NCBI RefSeq assembly: GCF_017795745.1
Contig: NZ_CP059067.1
Location: 1,736,001-1,800,000 of the forward strand
Direction of reading: 5' to 3'
DNA: 64,000 nt
Source: Rhizobacter sp. AJA081-3
GTDB taxonomy: Bacteria > Pseudomonadota > Gammaproteobacteria > Burkholderiales > Burkholderiaceae_C
Shown: positions 1 through 7,706 of the stretch, in pieces
How positions within the stretch are numbered: position 1 is the first letter of the stretch
Layout: every line of letters starts with the position of its first letter
The notes under the pieces: generated by a model
Databases searched by the model: none
Told to the model about the DNA's origin: nothing
What the model saw: only the letters and a program-made list of their open reading frames with translations
Translations under genes and position numbers: made by a program

Positions 1-1
1 G

Positions 2-250
2 ATCAACGAGACGCTGCTGGCACCGGCGGCGCGCGGCCTGGGCCGCGGCCTGTGGAAGGGCGGCGATGTCGGCTTCATCGATGGCATCGTGATCAATGGC
101 TCGGCCCGTGCGGTGGGCAGCCTGGCGGCCGTCACGCGCTACTTCCAGACCGGCTACCTCTACTGGTATGCGCTGGTCATGATCGTGGGTGTCATCGGCC
201 TGATGACCTGGCAGTTGTGGCCCTACCTGGGCACCCTGATCGCCAAGTAG
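2..250 (+). CDS. nuoL: NADH-quinone oxidoreductase subunit L, C-terminal part
   Basis: This is the last 82 codons of a gene that begins outside the window, read in the frame that ends at the TAG of 248-250. The visible part has a tryptophan/tyrosine-rich final membrane segment (YWYALVMIVGVIGLM) ending in LGTLIAK, as in the tail of NuoL, the proton-pumping antiporter-like subunit of complex I in the inner membrane. The assignment rests largely on position: it lies 24 nt upstream of nuoM, with nuoN next, the normal order at the end of the nuo operon. Confidence 0.9.
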   Translation: MNETLLAPAARGLGRGLWKGGDVGFIDGIVINGSARAVGSLAAVTRYFQTGYLYWYALVMIVGVIGLMTWQLWPYLGTLIAK

Positions 251-274
251 CGATCAGGCACGGAGAACAAGAAC

Positions 275-1753
275 ATGGGTTTGCTGAGCCTTGCCATCTG
301 GCTGCCGATCGCCTGCGGCGTCCTGCTGCTGGCCATCGGGCGCGACGACAAAGCCGACGCGGTGCGCTGGGTGGCGCTGATCGGTTCGCTGATCAGCTTC
401 CTCGTCACGCTGCCGCTGATCACCGGTTTCGACACGGGCACGGCGGCGATGCAGTTCACCGAGACGCTGCCCTGGATCGAGCGCTTCAACGTGAAGTACG
501 CGCTCGGCGTCGACGGCCTGTCGGTGTGGTTCGTGCCGCTGACGGCCTTCATCACCGTGATCGTGGTGATCTCGGCCTGGGAGGTCATCACCGACCGCGT
601 CAACCAGTACATGGGCGCGTTCATGATCCTCTCCGGCATCATGGTCGGCGTGTTCAGCGCGCTCGACGGACTGCTGTTCTACGTGTTCTTCGAAGCCACG
701 CTGATCCCGATGTACATCATCATCGGCATCTGGGGTGGTCCGCGGCGTGTCTACGCGGCCTTCAAGTTCTTCCTGTACACGCTGGCCGGCTCGCTGCTGA
801 TGCTGGTGGCGCTGGTCTACCTCTACTACAAGTCGGGCGGCAGCTTCGACATCCTGGCCTGGCACAAGCTGCCGTTGCCGGCGAGCGCGCAGACCCTGCT
901 CTTCTTCGCCTTCTTCCTCGCCTTCGCGGTGAAGGTGCCGATGTGGCCGGTGCACACCTGGCTGCCGGACGCCCACGTCGAGGCGCCCACCGGCGGTTCG
1001 GTGGTGCTGGCGGCGATCATGCTCAAGCTCGGCGCCTACGGCTTCCTGCGCTTCTCGCTGCCGATCGCGCCGGACGCGAGCCGCCAGTGGGACTGGTTCA
1101 TCATCGCCCTGAGCCTGATCGCGGTGATCTACATCGGCCTGGTGGCGCTGGTGCAGCAGGACATGAAGAAGTTGGTGGCGTACTCGTCCATCGCCCACAT
1201 GGGCTTCTGCACGCTGGGCTTCTTCATCTTCAGCGAGCTGGGCATGTCCGGCGGCATCGTGCAGATGGTCTCGCACGGCTTCATCTCGGGCGCCATGTTC
1301 CTGTGCATCGGCGTGCTCTACGACAGGGTGCATTCGCGCGAGATCGCGGCTTACGGCGGCGTGGTCAACACCATGCCCAAGTTCGCTGCCTTCGCGGTGT
1401 TCTTCGCGATGGCCAACAGCGGCCTGCCCGGCACCAGCGGCTTCATCGGCGAATGGATGGTCATTCTCGGCACGGTGAAGGCCGGCTTCTGGCTGGCCAT
1501 GCTCGCGGCCACGGCGCTGATCTTCGGCGCGGCCTACAACCTGTGGATGGTCAAGCGCGTCTACTTCGGCCCGGTGGCCAACGACCACGTCAAGGCGCTC
1601 ACCGACCTGAACGGCCGAGAGTTCCTGATGATGGCCGTGCTCGCCGTCGCGGTGCTCTGGATGGGCGTGTATCCGAAGCCCTTCACCGACGTGATGCACG
1701 TCTCGGTGACCGAACTGCTCAAGCACGTGGCGCAATCCAAGCTGGTCCCCTGA
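275..1753 (+). CDS. nuoM: NADH-quinone oxidoreductase subunit M
   Basis: NuoM is one of the three antiporter-like membrane subunits of respiratory complex I and carries one proton channel. The 492-residue product is of family length and hydrophobic throughout, with about 14 membrane helices. Family signatures are visible, including FYVFFEATLIPMYIIIGIWG, PMWPVHTWLPDAHVEAPT, KKLVAYSSIAHMGF and GLPGTSGFIGEW. The ATG is preceded by CACGGAGAAC, a usable ribosome-binding site. The gene follows nuoL by 24 nt and its TGA is one base from the nuoN ATG, so the three are cotranscribed. Confidence 0.98.
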   Translation: MGLLSLAIWLPIACGVLLLAIGRDDKADAVRWVALIGSLISFLVTLPLITGFDTGTAAMQFTETLPWIERFNVKYALGVDGLSVWFVPLTAFITVIVVISAWEVITDRVNQYMGAFMILSGIMVGVFSALDGLLFYVFFEATLIPMYIIIGIWGGPRRVYAAFKFFLYTLAGSLLMLVALVYLYYKSGGSFDILAWHKLPLPASAQTLLFFAFFLAFAVKVPMWPVHTWLPDAHVEAPTGGSVVLAAIMLKLGAYGFLRFSLPIAPDASRQWDWFIIALSLIAVIYIGLVALVQQDMKKLVAYSSIAHMGFCTLGFFIFSELGMSGGIVQMVSHGFISGAMFLCIGVLYDRVHSREIAAYGGVVNTMPKFAAFAVFFAMANSGLPGTSGFIGEWMVILGTVKAGFWLAMLAATALIFGAAYNLWMVKRVYFGPVANDHVKALTDLNGREFLMMAVLAVAVLWMGVYPKPFTDVMHVSVTELLKHVAQSKLVP

Positions 1754-1754
1754 C

Positions 1755-3236
1755 ATGAACGAGATGAACTGGCTCGCCATCGCCCCCGAGATCGTCCTGC
1801 TGGTCATGGCCTGCGTGGTCGCCCTGGTCGACCTGTGGGTCACGCACCCGCGGCGCACGCCCACCTACCTGCTGGCGCAAGCCTCGCTCGCTGCGGTCGC
1901 GCTGATGCACCTCTCGCTCTTCGACGCCGGCCAGACCTTCTACGCCGTGCAGCGCATGGTGGTCGCCGATCCGATGGGCCACCTGCTCGGCTTCTTCGCC
2001 ACGATCGCGGTGATGGTGTCGCTCGCCTATGCGCGGCCCTATGCCGCCGAGCGCGAGATGCTCAAGGGCGAGCTCATCTCGCTGTCGATGTTCTCGCTGC
2101 TGGGCATCTGCGTGATGCTGTCGGCGAACAACTTCCTGGTCGTCTACCTCGGCCTGGAACTGATGTCGCTGAGCCTGTACGCGCTCGTGGCGCTGCGCCG
2201 CGACCACGCGCCGGCCACCGAGGCGGCGATGAAGTACTTCGTGCTCGGTGCCCTGGCCAGCGGCTTCCTGCTCTACGGCCTGTCGATGATGTACGGAGCC
2301 ACGCGCTCGCTCGACATCCCCACCGTCTTCAACGCCATCGCCACCGGTCAGATCGACAAGGCGGTGATGGTGCTGGGACTGGTGTTCGTGGTGTCGGGCC
2401 TGGCCTTCAAGCTCGGCGCCGTGCCCTTCCACATGTGGATCCCTGACGTCTACCAGGGCGCGCCCACGGCCGTCACCGTGCTGGTGGCCGGCGCACCGAA
2501 GCTGGCGGCGTTCGCGATCACCATCCGGCTGCTCGTCGAAGGCATGTCGGGCCTGGCCGTCGATTGGCAGCAGATGCTGATCGTGCTGGCGGTCGCGTCG
2601 ATGACGCTGGGCAACCTGGCCGCCATCGCGCAGAGCAACCTCAAGCGCATGCTGGCCTATTCGACGATCAGCCAGATGGGCTTCATGCTGCTGGGCCTGA
2701 CGCCCACGGTGGTGTCAGGCAACACGCTGTCGGCGGCCAACGGCTACAGCTCGTCGATGTTCTACGTGCTCACCTACGTGTTCACCACGCTGGGCACCTT
2801 CGGCATCGTGATGCTGCTCTCGCGCCACGGGCACGAGGCCGAGCAGATCGACGACCTCAAGGGCCTGGCCCGGCGCAGCCCGTGGTACGCCGCGGTGATG
2901 GCGATCTTCATGTTCTCGCTGGCGGGTATCCCGCCGACGGTGGGCTTCTATGCCAAGCTGGCCGTGCTGCAGGCGCTGGTGTCGACCAACCTGGCGCTGT
3001 ACATCTGGCTCGCAGTGATCGCGGTGCTGCTGTCGCTGGTGGCGGCGTTCTACTACCTGCGCATGGTCAAGGTGATGTACTTCGAAGAGCCGACGGACAC
3101 GCGGCCCATCGTCAGCACCGGCGAAGTCCGCACGCTGCTGTCGCTCAACGGCGCCGCCGTGCTGGTGTTCGGCATCCTGCCCGGCGGGCTGATGGCGATG
3201 TGCGCTCAGGCGATCGTCAAGGCGCTGGGCACTTGA
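1755..3236 (+). CDS. nuoN: NADH-quinone oxidoreductase subunit N
   Basis: NuoN is the third antiporter-like proton-pumping subunit of complex I. The product is 493 residues and polytopic. Typical motifs include NNFLVVYLGLELMSLSLYAL, KLGAVPFHMWIPDVYQGAPT, KRMLAYSTISQMGFMLLG and AGIPPTVGFYAKL. It starts one base after the nuoM stop, so translation is probably coupled. It is the last nuo gene. The next gene, a Nudix hydrolase, starts only 10 nt after its stop, with no terminator between them. Confidence 0.98.
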   Translation: MNEMNWLAIAPEIVLLVMACVVALVDLWVTHPRRTPTYLLAQASLAAVALMHLSLFDAGQTFYAVQRMVVADPMGHLLGFFATIAVMVSLAYARPYAAEREMLKGELISLSMFSLLGICVMLSANNFLVVYLGLELMSLSLYALVALRRDHAPATEAAMKYFVLGALASGFLLYGLSMMYGATRSLDIPTVFNAIATGQIDKAVMVLGLVFVVSGLAFKLGAVPFHMWIPDVYQGAPTAVTVLVAGAPKLAAFAITIRLLVEGMSGLAVDWQQMLIVLAVASMTLGNLAAIAQSNLKRMLAYSTISQMGFMLLGLTPTVVSGNTLSAANGYSSSMFYVLTYVFTTLGTFGIVMLLSRHGHEAEQIDDLKGLARRSPWYAAVMAIFMFSLAGIPPTVGFYAKLAVLQALVSTNLALYIWLAVIAVLLSLVAAFYYLRMVKVMYFEEPTDTRPIVSTGEVRTLLSLNGAAVLVFGILPGGLMAMCAQAIVKALGT

Positions 3237-3246
3237 GCGTGCGGGC

Positions 3247-3843
3247 GTGAGTCAGCCGCCCGCCAACCCCGACGACGCGCACCTGCGCGAGGAGACGGTC
3301 TCCTCGCAGACCGTCTTCCAGGGCAAGCTGCTGCACGTTCGCAGCGACCGCATCCGCCTGCCCGACGGTGCGCAGGCCACACGCGAGTTCATCGTGCACC
3401 CCGGTGCCGTGATGGTGGTGCCCATCCTCGACGACGGCCGGCTCGTGATGGAGCGGCAATGGCGCTACCCGCTCGCGCAGGTCATGCTCGAGTTTCCCGC
3501 CGGCAAGCTCGAGCCCGGCGAGCCGACGCTGCAGTGCGCGCAGCGCGAACTGTTCGAGGAGACCGGCTACCGCGCGCGCGAATGGGCACTGGCCGGTGCC
3601 CTGCACAACGCGATTGCCTACTCGAACGAACGCATCGAGATCTGGTTCGCCCGCGGCCTGACAGCCGGCGAGCGCCGACTCGACGAGGGCGAGTTCCTCG
3701 ACCTGCAGCTGTGCAGCATGGACGAGCTCGACCGCCGTTGCGCCGCTGGTGAAGTCACCGACGCCAAGACGCTGGTCGGCCTGCAGTGGCTGCAGAATTG
3801 GCGCGCCGGGCGCTGGGTCATTCAGGGGCTGACGCCGGCTTAA
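3247..3843 (+). CDS. Nudix hydrolase, ADP-ribose pyrophosphatase type
   Basis: This protein likely hydrolyses an ADP-sugar or related nucleoside diphosphate to AMP and a sugar phosphate. Residues 86-108 hold a complete Nudix box (G-x5-E-x7-RE-x2-EE-x-GY; GKLEPGE followed by RELFEETGY). The 198-residue length and the sequence HPGAVMVVPILDDG before the box fit the NudF-like ADP-ribose pyrophosphatase group. GTG at 3247 is the chosen start because the only earlier in-frame codons lie inside nuoN. A strong Shine-Dalgarno site is lacking, so expression may rely on readthrough from nuoN. The true substrate is not determinable here. Confidence 0.85.
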   Translation: MSQPPANPDDAHLREETVSSQTVFQGKLLHVRSDRIRLPDGAQATREFIVHPGAVMVVPILDDGRLVMERQWRYPLAQVMLEFPAGKLEPGEPTLQCAQRELFEETGYRAREWALAGALHNAIAYSNERIEIWFARGLTAGERRLDEGEFLDLQLCSMDELDRRCAAGEVTDAKTLVGLQWLQNWRAGRWVIQGLTPA

Positions 3844-3854
3844 GCACGGCACCC

Positions 3855-3867
3855 CATAATCCGGCGC
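3855..3867 (+). promoter_or_regulatory. -10 element directly before the DUF1178 start (possible leaderless start)
   Basis: CATAAT at 3855-3860 is followed by only seven bases before ATG at 3868, and no Shine-Dalgarno sequence precedes that ATG. If the hexamer is a sigma-70 -10 box, transcription starts at or next to the A of the start codon. No good -35 is visible, so this is an inference. Confidence 0.45.
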
Positions 3868-4302
3868 ATGAAGGTCCTGAACCTGCGCTGTGCTCACGAC
3901 CATCGTTTCGAAGGCTGGTTCGCATCCGCCGATGACTTCGAGTCGCAGACGTCGCGCGCCATGGTGTCATGCCCGGTGTGCGCGGACACCGCCGTGACCC
4001 GGCTGCCGACAGCCCCACGGATCAAGTCGTCCGCGCCGCGGCGCGACGAAGACGCTGCGGCCCCCAGCGCCGGCAACGAACTGCAGAACGCCTGGATGCA
4101 GGCCGTGCGCCACATGATGGCCAGCACCGAGGACGTCGGTACGCGCTTCCCTGAAGAGGCGCGGCGCATGCATTACGGCGAGACGGCCACCCGCGGCATC
4201 CGCGGCCAAGCCTCACGCGAGGATGCCGACGCATTGCGCGACGAGGGCATCGAGGTGGTGGCGCTCCCGGTGCCTGCCGCGCTCAAAGGGCCGGTGCAGT
4301 AG
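3868..4302 (+). CDS. DUF1178 family protein
   Basis: The 144-residue protein has the DUF1178 pattern. It begins MKVLNLRCAHDHRFEGWF, continues with a second cysteine pair (SCPVCADT) giving a zinc-ribbon-like arrangement of C8 and the CPVC motif, and has a conserved C-terminal half around RRMHYGETATRGIRGQA. The biochemical role of the family is unknown. In Burkholderiales it commonly follows nuoN and the Nudix gene, as here. It has its own short upstream region of 24 nt with a TATAAT-like hexamer. Confidence 0.85.
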   Translation: MKVLNLRCAHDHRFEGWFASADDFESQTSRAMVSCPVCADTAVTRLPTAPRIKSSAPRRDEDAAAPSAGNELQNAWMQAVRHMMASTEDVGTRFPEEARRMHYGETATRGIRGQASREDADALRDEGIEVVALPVPAALKGPVQ

Positions 4303-4563
4303 CACCGCCGCGTCGGATCAGACGCATTTGCCTTCTGGGATCTGCGAACGGGGTTGTCTGCACTGTCCGTTGTCGGCCCCTTGCAGACATTCACGAAGGT
4401 CCGCAGCTATTGGCGCGCGAGCGTGGGCCGGAGAACGCGGGTACCGCCGTCGCCCTGCGACCATGACCGTCGCACGCAAAGCAGCCCCCCGAAGATCGCA
4501 AAGGACCGCAAGCTGCCGGTCGCTCTTGTGCAGCGCACTTCAGTGCAGGAGTGCGAACCGCAT
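4303..4563. other. Convergent intergenic gap without a recognisable gene
   Basis: The 261 bases between the convergent DUF1178 and FAD-oxidase genes contain no supported gene. The composition is slightly less GC-rich than in the neighbours. The middle (about 4355-4425), with GACATTCACGAAGGTCCGCA and GCTATTGGCG, resembles decayed intergenic repeat sequence I associate with other Burkholderiales genomes; that resemblance is from memory and weak. No clear terminator hairpin with a T-run was found. Confidence 0.4.
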
Positions 4564-5964
4564 TCAGACCACCCGACCCGGGTTCATTCGGCCGTGCGGG
4601 TCCAGCGCCTGCTTGATCGCGCGCATCAGCTTCAGCGCCACCGGCGACTTGCGCCGGGCGAGCTCGTCTCGCTTGAGTGCGCCAATGCCGTGTTCGGCCG
4701 AGATCGAGCCGCCATGGGCCATCACCGCGTCGTAGACGATGTCGTTCACCCGCTCCTCGTGCTCGGCGAGGAAACGCTGTGCATCCATGCCGGCCGGCGC
4801 CTGCACGTTGTAGTGCAGGTTGCCGTCTCCCAGGTGGCCGAAGTCGACCAGCCGAACGCCGGGCACGGCGCGCTCGAGCGCCTCGTCGGTGGCGCGCACG
4901 AAGGCCGGGATGCGCGAGATCGGCACCGAGATGTCGTGCTTGATGTTCAGGCCCTCCAGGCTCTGTGCCAGCGGGATGGCCTCGCGCAGGTGCCACAGGG
5001 TCTTGGCCTGCTCGAGACTGGAGGCCACGGCCGCATCGGTGATCAGCCCTCTCTCCATCGCCGCCTCGAGCAGCGACTCGAAGCGCTGCGTGGCCTGCGC
5101 CTCGCTTTCGTTGCCGGACTGCTCCAGCAGCACCGTCCAGCCGGCGCCGGGCAACGGCTGTGCGAGCTGCGGGAAGTGCCGTCGCACCAGGTCCAGCGAG
5201 AAGCGGTTCATGACCTCGAAGCCGGTCAGCGAAGCTCCCAGCCGCGCCTGCGCGAGGCCGAGAAACGCGACCGCGGAGTCGAGCCAGTCGAGCGAGGCGA
5301 GGGCGGTGGTGACCACCGTGGGAAGCGGGTAGAGCTTCAGCGTGGCGGCGGTGATCAGGCCCAGCGTGCCTTCGCTGCCAATGAACAGGTCGCGCAGGTC
5401 GTAGCCGGTGTTGTCCTTGCGCAGGCCCGACAGGCCATCCCACACCTCGCCCTCGGCCGTCACCACCTCGAGGCCGAGGCACAGCTCGCGTGCGTTGCCG
5501 TAGCGCACGACCTGCGTGCCGCCGGCGTTGGTGGCCAGGTTGCCACCGATGGTGCAGCTGCCCTCGGCGGCCAGGCTCAGCGGAAACAGCCAGCCCTGCG
5601 CGGCGGCCGCCTCCTGCACGGCCTGCAGCAGGCAGCCGGCTTCCACCGTCATCGTCAGGTTGGCGCCGTCGATCGCGCGGATGCGGTTCAGGCGGCCCAT
5701 GTGCATCAGCACCTGCGTGCCGCTGCCGTCAGGTACCGAAGCGCCCACCAGGCCGGTGTTGCCGCCCTGCGGCACGATCGCGGCGCCCGCGGCGGCACAG
5801 GCTTGCACGACCGCGGCCACTTCCGCCGTGGTGGCGGGGCGCACGACCAGCCGGGCGCGGCCGTGATAGCGCTTGCGCCAGTCGATCTCGTAGGCGGCGA
5901 GGTCGCCACCCTGCAGCACGTGGGCCGAGCCGACGATGCCGCGCAGCGAGGCCTCCAGGGTCAT
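4564..5964 (-). CDS. FAD-binding oxidoreductase (D-2-hydroxyacid dehydrogenase / GlcD family)
   Basis: The 466-residue flavoprotein has an N-terminal FAD_binding_4 domain (about residues 36-175, with PQGGNTGLVGASVPDGSGTQ and GGNLATNAGG) and a C-terminal FAD-oxidase domain (about 215-464, with FGHLGDGNLHYNV and SAEHGIGALKRDEL). The family oxidises D-lactate, D-2-hydroxyglutarate or glycolate and passes electrons to the respiratory chain. The substrate cannot be told from sequence alone. The start at 5964 is chosen because its ATG overlaps the TGA of the DUF2069 gene (ATGA), indicating translational coupling. The longer in-frame upstream extension is simply DUF2069 coding sequence. Confidence 0.92.
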   Translation of the reverse strand: MTLEASLRGIVGSAHVLQGGDLAAYEIDWRKRYHGRARLVVRPATTAEVAAVVQACAAAGAAIVPQGGNTGLVGASVPDGSGTQVLMHMGRLNRIRAIDGANLTMTVEAGCLLQAVQEAAAAQGWLFPLSLAAEGSCTIGGNLATNAGGTQVVRYGNARELCLGLEVVTAEGEVWDGLSGLRKDNTGYDLRDLFIGSEGTLGLITAATLKLYPLPTVVTTALASLDWLDSAVAFLGLAQARLGASLTGFEVMNRFSLDLVRRHFPQLAQPLPGAGWTVLLEQSGNESEAQATQRFESLLEAAMERGLITDAAVASSLEQAKTLWHLREAIPLAQSLEGLNIKHDISVPISRIPAFVRATDEALERAVPGVRLVDFGHLGDGNLHYNVQAPAGMDAQRFLAEHEERVNDIVYDAVMAHGGSISAEHGIGALKRDELARRKSPVALKLMRAIKQALDPHGRMNPGRVV

Positions 5965-6332
5965 GCGGCGCCCTCGGGCGAACGGCGTAAGCGCACGTGC
6001 ACGTGCGCCGCACAGGCCGCGAAGAGGCTCAGGCACAGCAGGATTTCGATCATGGCCAGTTGCGCCGACAGGCCCCGGTCGCCGATCGCCCGCACCACGC
6101 CCTCGATGAAGTACAGCCACACCACCAGGCTGACCCAGCGGTAGGTGTAGAGCCGGCGCTTGAGCAGCCCGGCCAGCGGAAGCGTCAGCGGCAGCACCTT
6201 CAGCACCAGCGTGCGGTTGCCGGTGGGGGCCAGCCACAGCTCCCAGGCCAGGCCGAGCAGGATCAGGCCGAGCAGGCTGGCCACGGCGACGCGCTGCGTC
6301 CAGGCGACGGTGGGTGAAGGTTCGTGATGCAT
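5961..6332 (-). CDS. DUF2069 membrane protein
   Basis: The small 123-residue inner-membrane protein has about four hydrophobic segments and the DUF2069 hallmark LYTYRWVSLVVWLYFIEGVVRA. Its function is unknown. It is the first gene of a two-gene unit with the FAD oxidase, sharing an ATGA overlap. Its ATG lies only 20 bp from the divergent yihY ATG, so the two genes share one very short promoter region. Confidence 0.88.
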   Translation of the reverse strand: MHHEPSPTVAWTQRVAVASLLGLILLGLAWELWLAPTGNRTLVLKVLPLTLPLAGLLKRRLYTYRWVSLVVWLYFIEGVVRAIGDRGLSAQLAMIEILLCLSLFAACAAHVHVRLRRSPEGAA

Positions 6333-6352
6333 CGCTGGCTATGATGCCAGCA
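6333..6352. promoter_or_regulatory. 20-bp divergent promoter between DUF2069 and yihY, with symmetric -10
   Basis: The gap contains a perfect inverted repeat, GCTGGC (6334-6339) and GCCAGC (6346-6351), enclosing TATGAT (6340-6345). TATGAT is a good -10 for the plus strand and ends seven bases before the yihY ATG. On the minus strand the same core reads ATCATA, usable as CATCAT, for DUF2069. Neither gene has room for a Shine-Dalgarno site, so leaderless transcripts are plausible. Confidence 0.45.
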
Positions 6353-7600
6353 ATGAATCTTCCGTCTCACCTGAGGGCACGCTTCGAGGAGGGCTGGCGG
6401 GAACGGGTCGCGCTGCTGCTCACGACACTGCAGCACTGGCCGTGGCTGGACACGCTGCGCACGCTGCGCCAGCGCTTCCGCGAAGACCACCTCGGCCTGA
6501 CCGCCGGCAGCCTGACCTTCACCACGCTGATCTCGCTGGTGCCGCTGGTCACGGTGATGCTGGCCGTGTTCGCGGCCTTCCCGATGTTCTCGTCCTTCCA
6601 GGACTCGCTGCAGAAGTACTTCCTGCAGAGCCTGGTGCCCGACAGCATCGCCAAGCCGGTGCTGGGCGCGTTGACGCAGTTCGCCTCCAAGGCCAACCGG
6701 CTGGGCACCGTGGGCCTGGTGTTCCTGCTGCTGGCGGCACTCGCGCTGATGCTGACCATCGACCGCACGCTCAACGCCATCTGGCGGGTGCGCACGCCGC
6801 GGCCGATCGCGCAGCGCGTGCTCGTCTACTGGGCGGCCGCCACGCTCGGCCCGCTGGTGCTGGGCGTGAGCCTGAGCCTGACTTCGTACGTGATCTCGGC
6901 CTCGCGCGGCATCGTCTCCGAACTGCCCGGCGGCGTGAGCCTGCTGCTCAACACCATCGAGTTCGTGTTGCTGGCCGCCGGCATGGCGGCGCTGTTCCAC
7001 TACGTGCCCAACACGCATGTGCGCTGGCGGCACGCGGTGGCCGGCGGGCTGTTCGTCTCGGTGGGCTTCGAGGTCGCGAAGAAGGGCCTGGCCTGGTACA
7101 TCGCGCAGGTGCCCACCTTCGCGATGGTCTACGGCGCCTTCGCGACGCTGCCGATCTTCCTGGTCTGGATCTACCTCGGCTGGGTGATCATCCTGCTCGG
7201 TGCGGTGATCGCGGCCTACACGCCCAGCCTGTTGATGCGGGTGACGCGCTGGCCCGATGGCCCGGGCTCGCGCTTCTCGCTCGCCGTGGCGCTGCTGGCC
7301 GAACTCGACCGTGCCCGGCGCAGCGAGGTGCGCGGGCTCAGCCTGGTGGACTTGTCGGAATCGCTGCGCGTCGATCCGCTGCAGGCCGAACCCATCGTCG
7401 ACGCGCTGGTCGAACTCGACTGGCTGGCCCGGCTCGACGAAGCCGGCGCCGCGCGCTTCGTGCTGCTGTGCGACCCGGCAACGACACCGGCCGGGCCGCT
7501 GCTGGCGCAGATGCTGCTCGAGCCGCTGCCGTCGATGCGCGGCTTTCGCGAACGGGTCGGCTTCGACCGCCTCACGCTGGCCGAACTGCTTCAGGGTTGA
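6353..7600 (+). CDS. yihY: YihY/UPF0761 family inner-membrane protein
   Basis: The 415-residue protein belongs to the YihY family (formerly called ribonuclease BN). Its membrane domain has about six helices, with DHLGLTAGSLTFTTLISLVP near the N-terminus and IFLVWIYLGWVIILLGAVIA near residue 290. A soluble C-terminal region of about 120 residues follows. The family's role is unsettled; the RNase BN activity was reassigned to another protein. ATG at 6353 is preferred over in-frame ATGs at 6341 and 6344 because it sits just after the TATGAT hexamer, at the right distance for a leaderless mRNA. Confidence 0.88.
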   Translation: MNLPSHLRARFEEGWRERVALLLTTLQHWPWLDTLRTLRQRFREDHLGLTAGSLTFTTLISLVPLVTVMLAVFAAFPMFSSFQDSLQKYFLQSLVPDSIAKPVLGALTQFASKANRLGTVGLVFLLLAALALMLTIDRTLNAIWRVRTPRPIAQRVLVYWAAATLGPLVLGVSLSLTSYVISASRGIVSELPGGVSLLLNTIEFVLLAAGMAALFHYVPNTHVRWRHAVAGGLFVSVGFEVAKKGLAWYIAQVPTFAMVYGAFATLPIFLVWIYLGWVIILLGAVIAAYTPSLLMRVTRWPDGPGSRFSLAVALLAELDRARRSEVRGLSLVDLSESLRVDPLQAEPIVDALVELDWLARLDEAGAARFVLLCDPATTPAGPLLAQMLLEPLPSMRGFRERVGFDRLTLAELLQG

Positions 7601-7658
7601 CCTGCCGGCTCAGGCCAAAGCGAAGGCCCTGCGAAGCTGGCCAGCGTCGGCCTGAGTC

Positions 7659-7706
7659 GAGCCGCCTGCGCTGCGCACTTTCAGAGGCGCTTCGCTGCGG
7701 CGGCTC
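7659..7706. terminator. Imperfect GC-rich hairpin between convergent yihY and diguanylate cyclase genes
   Basis: GAGCCGCC at 7659-7666 pairs with GGCGGCTC at 7699-7706, with further partial pairing of the GC-rich sequence between. The right arm reaches into the last codons of the diguanylate cyclase gene. There is no T-run, so termination activity is uncertain. Confidence 0.3.

Noticed and set aside
4354-6144. 596-codon plus-strand frame opposite the FAD oxidase
   Set aside because: Antisense to a conserved flavoprotein, with shadow-type composition.
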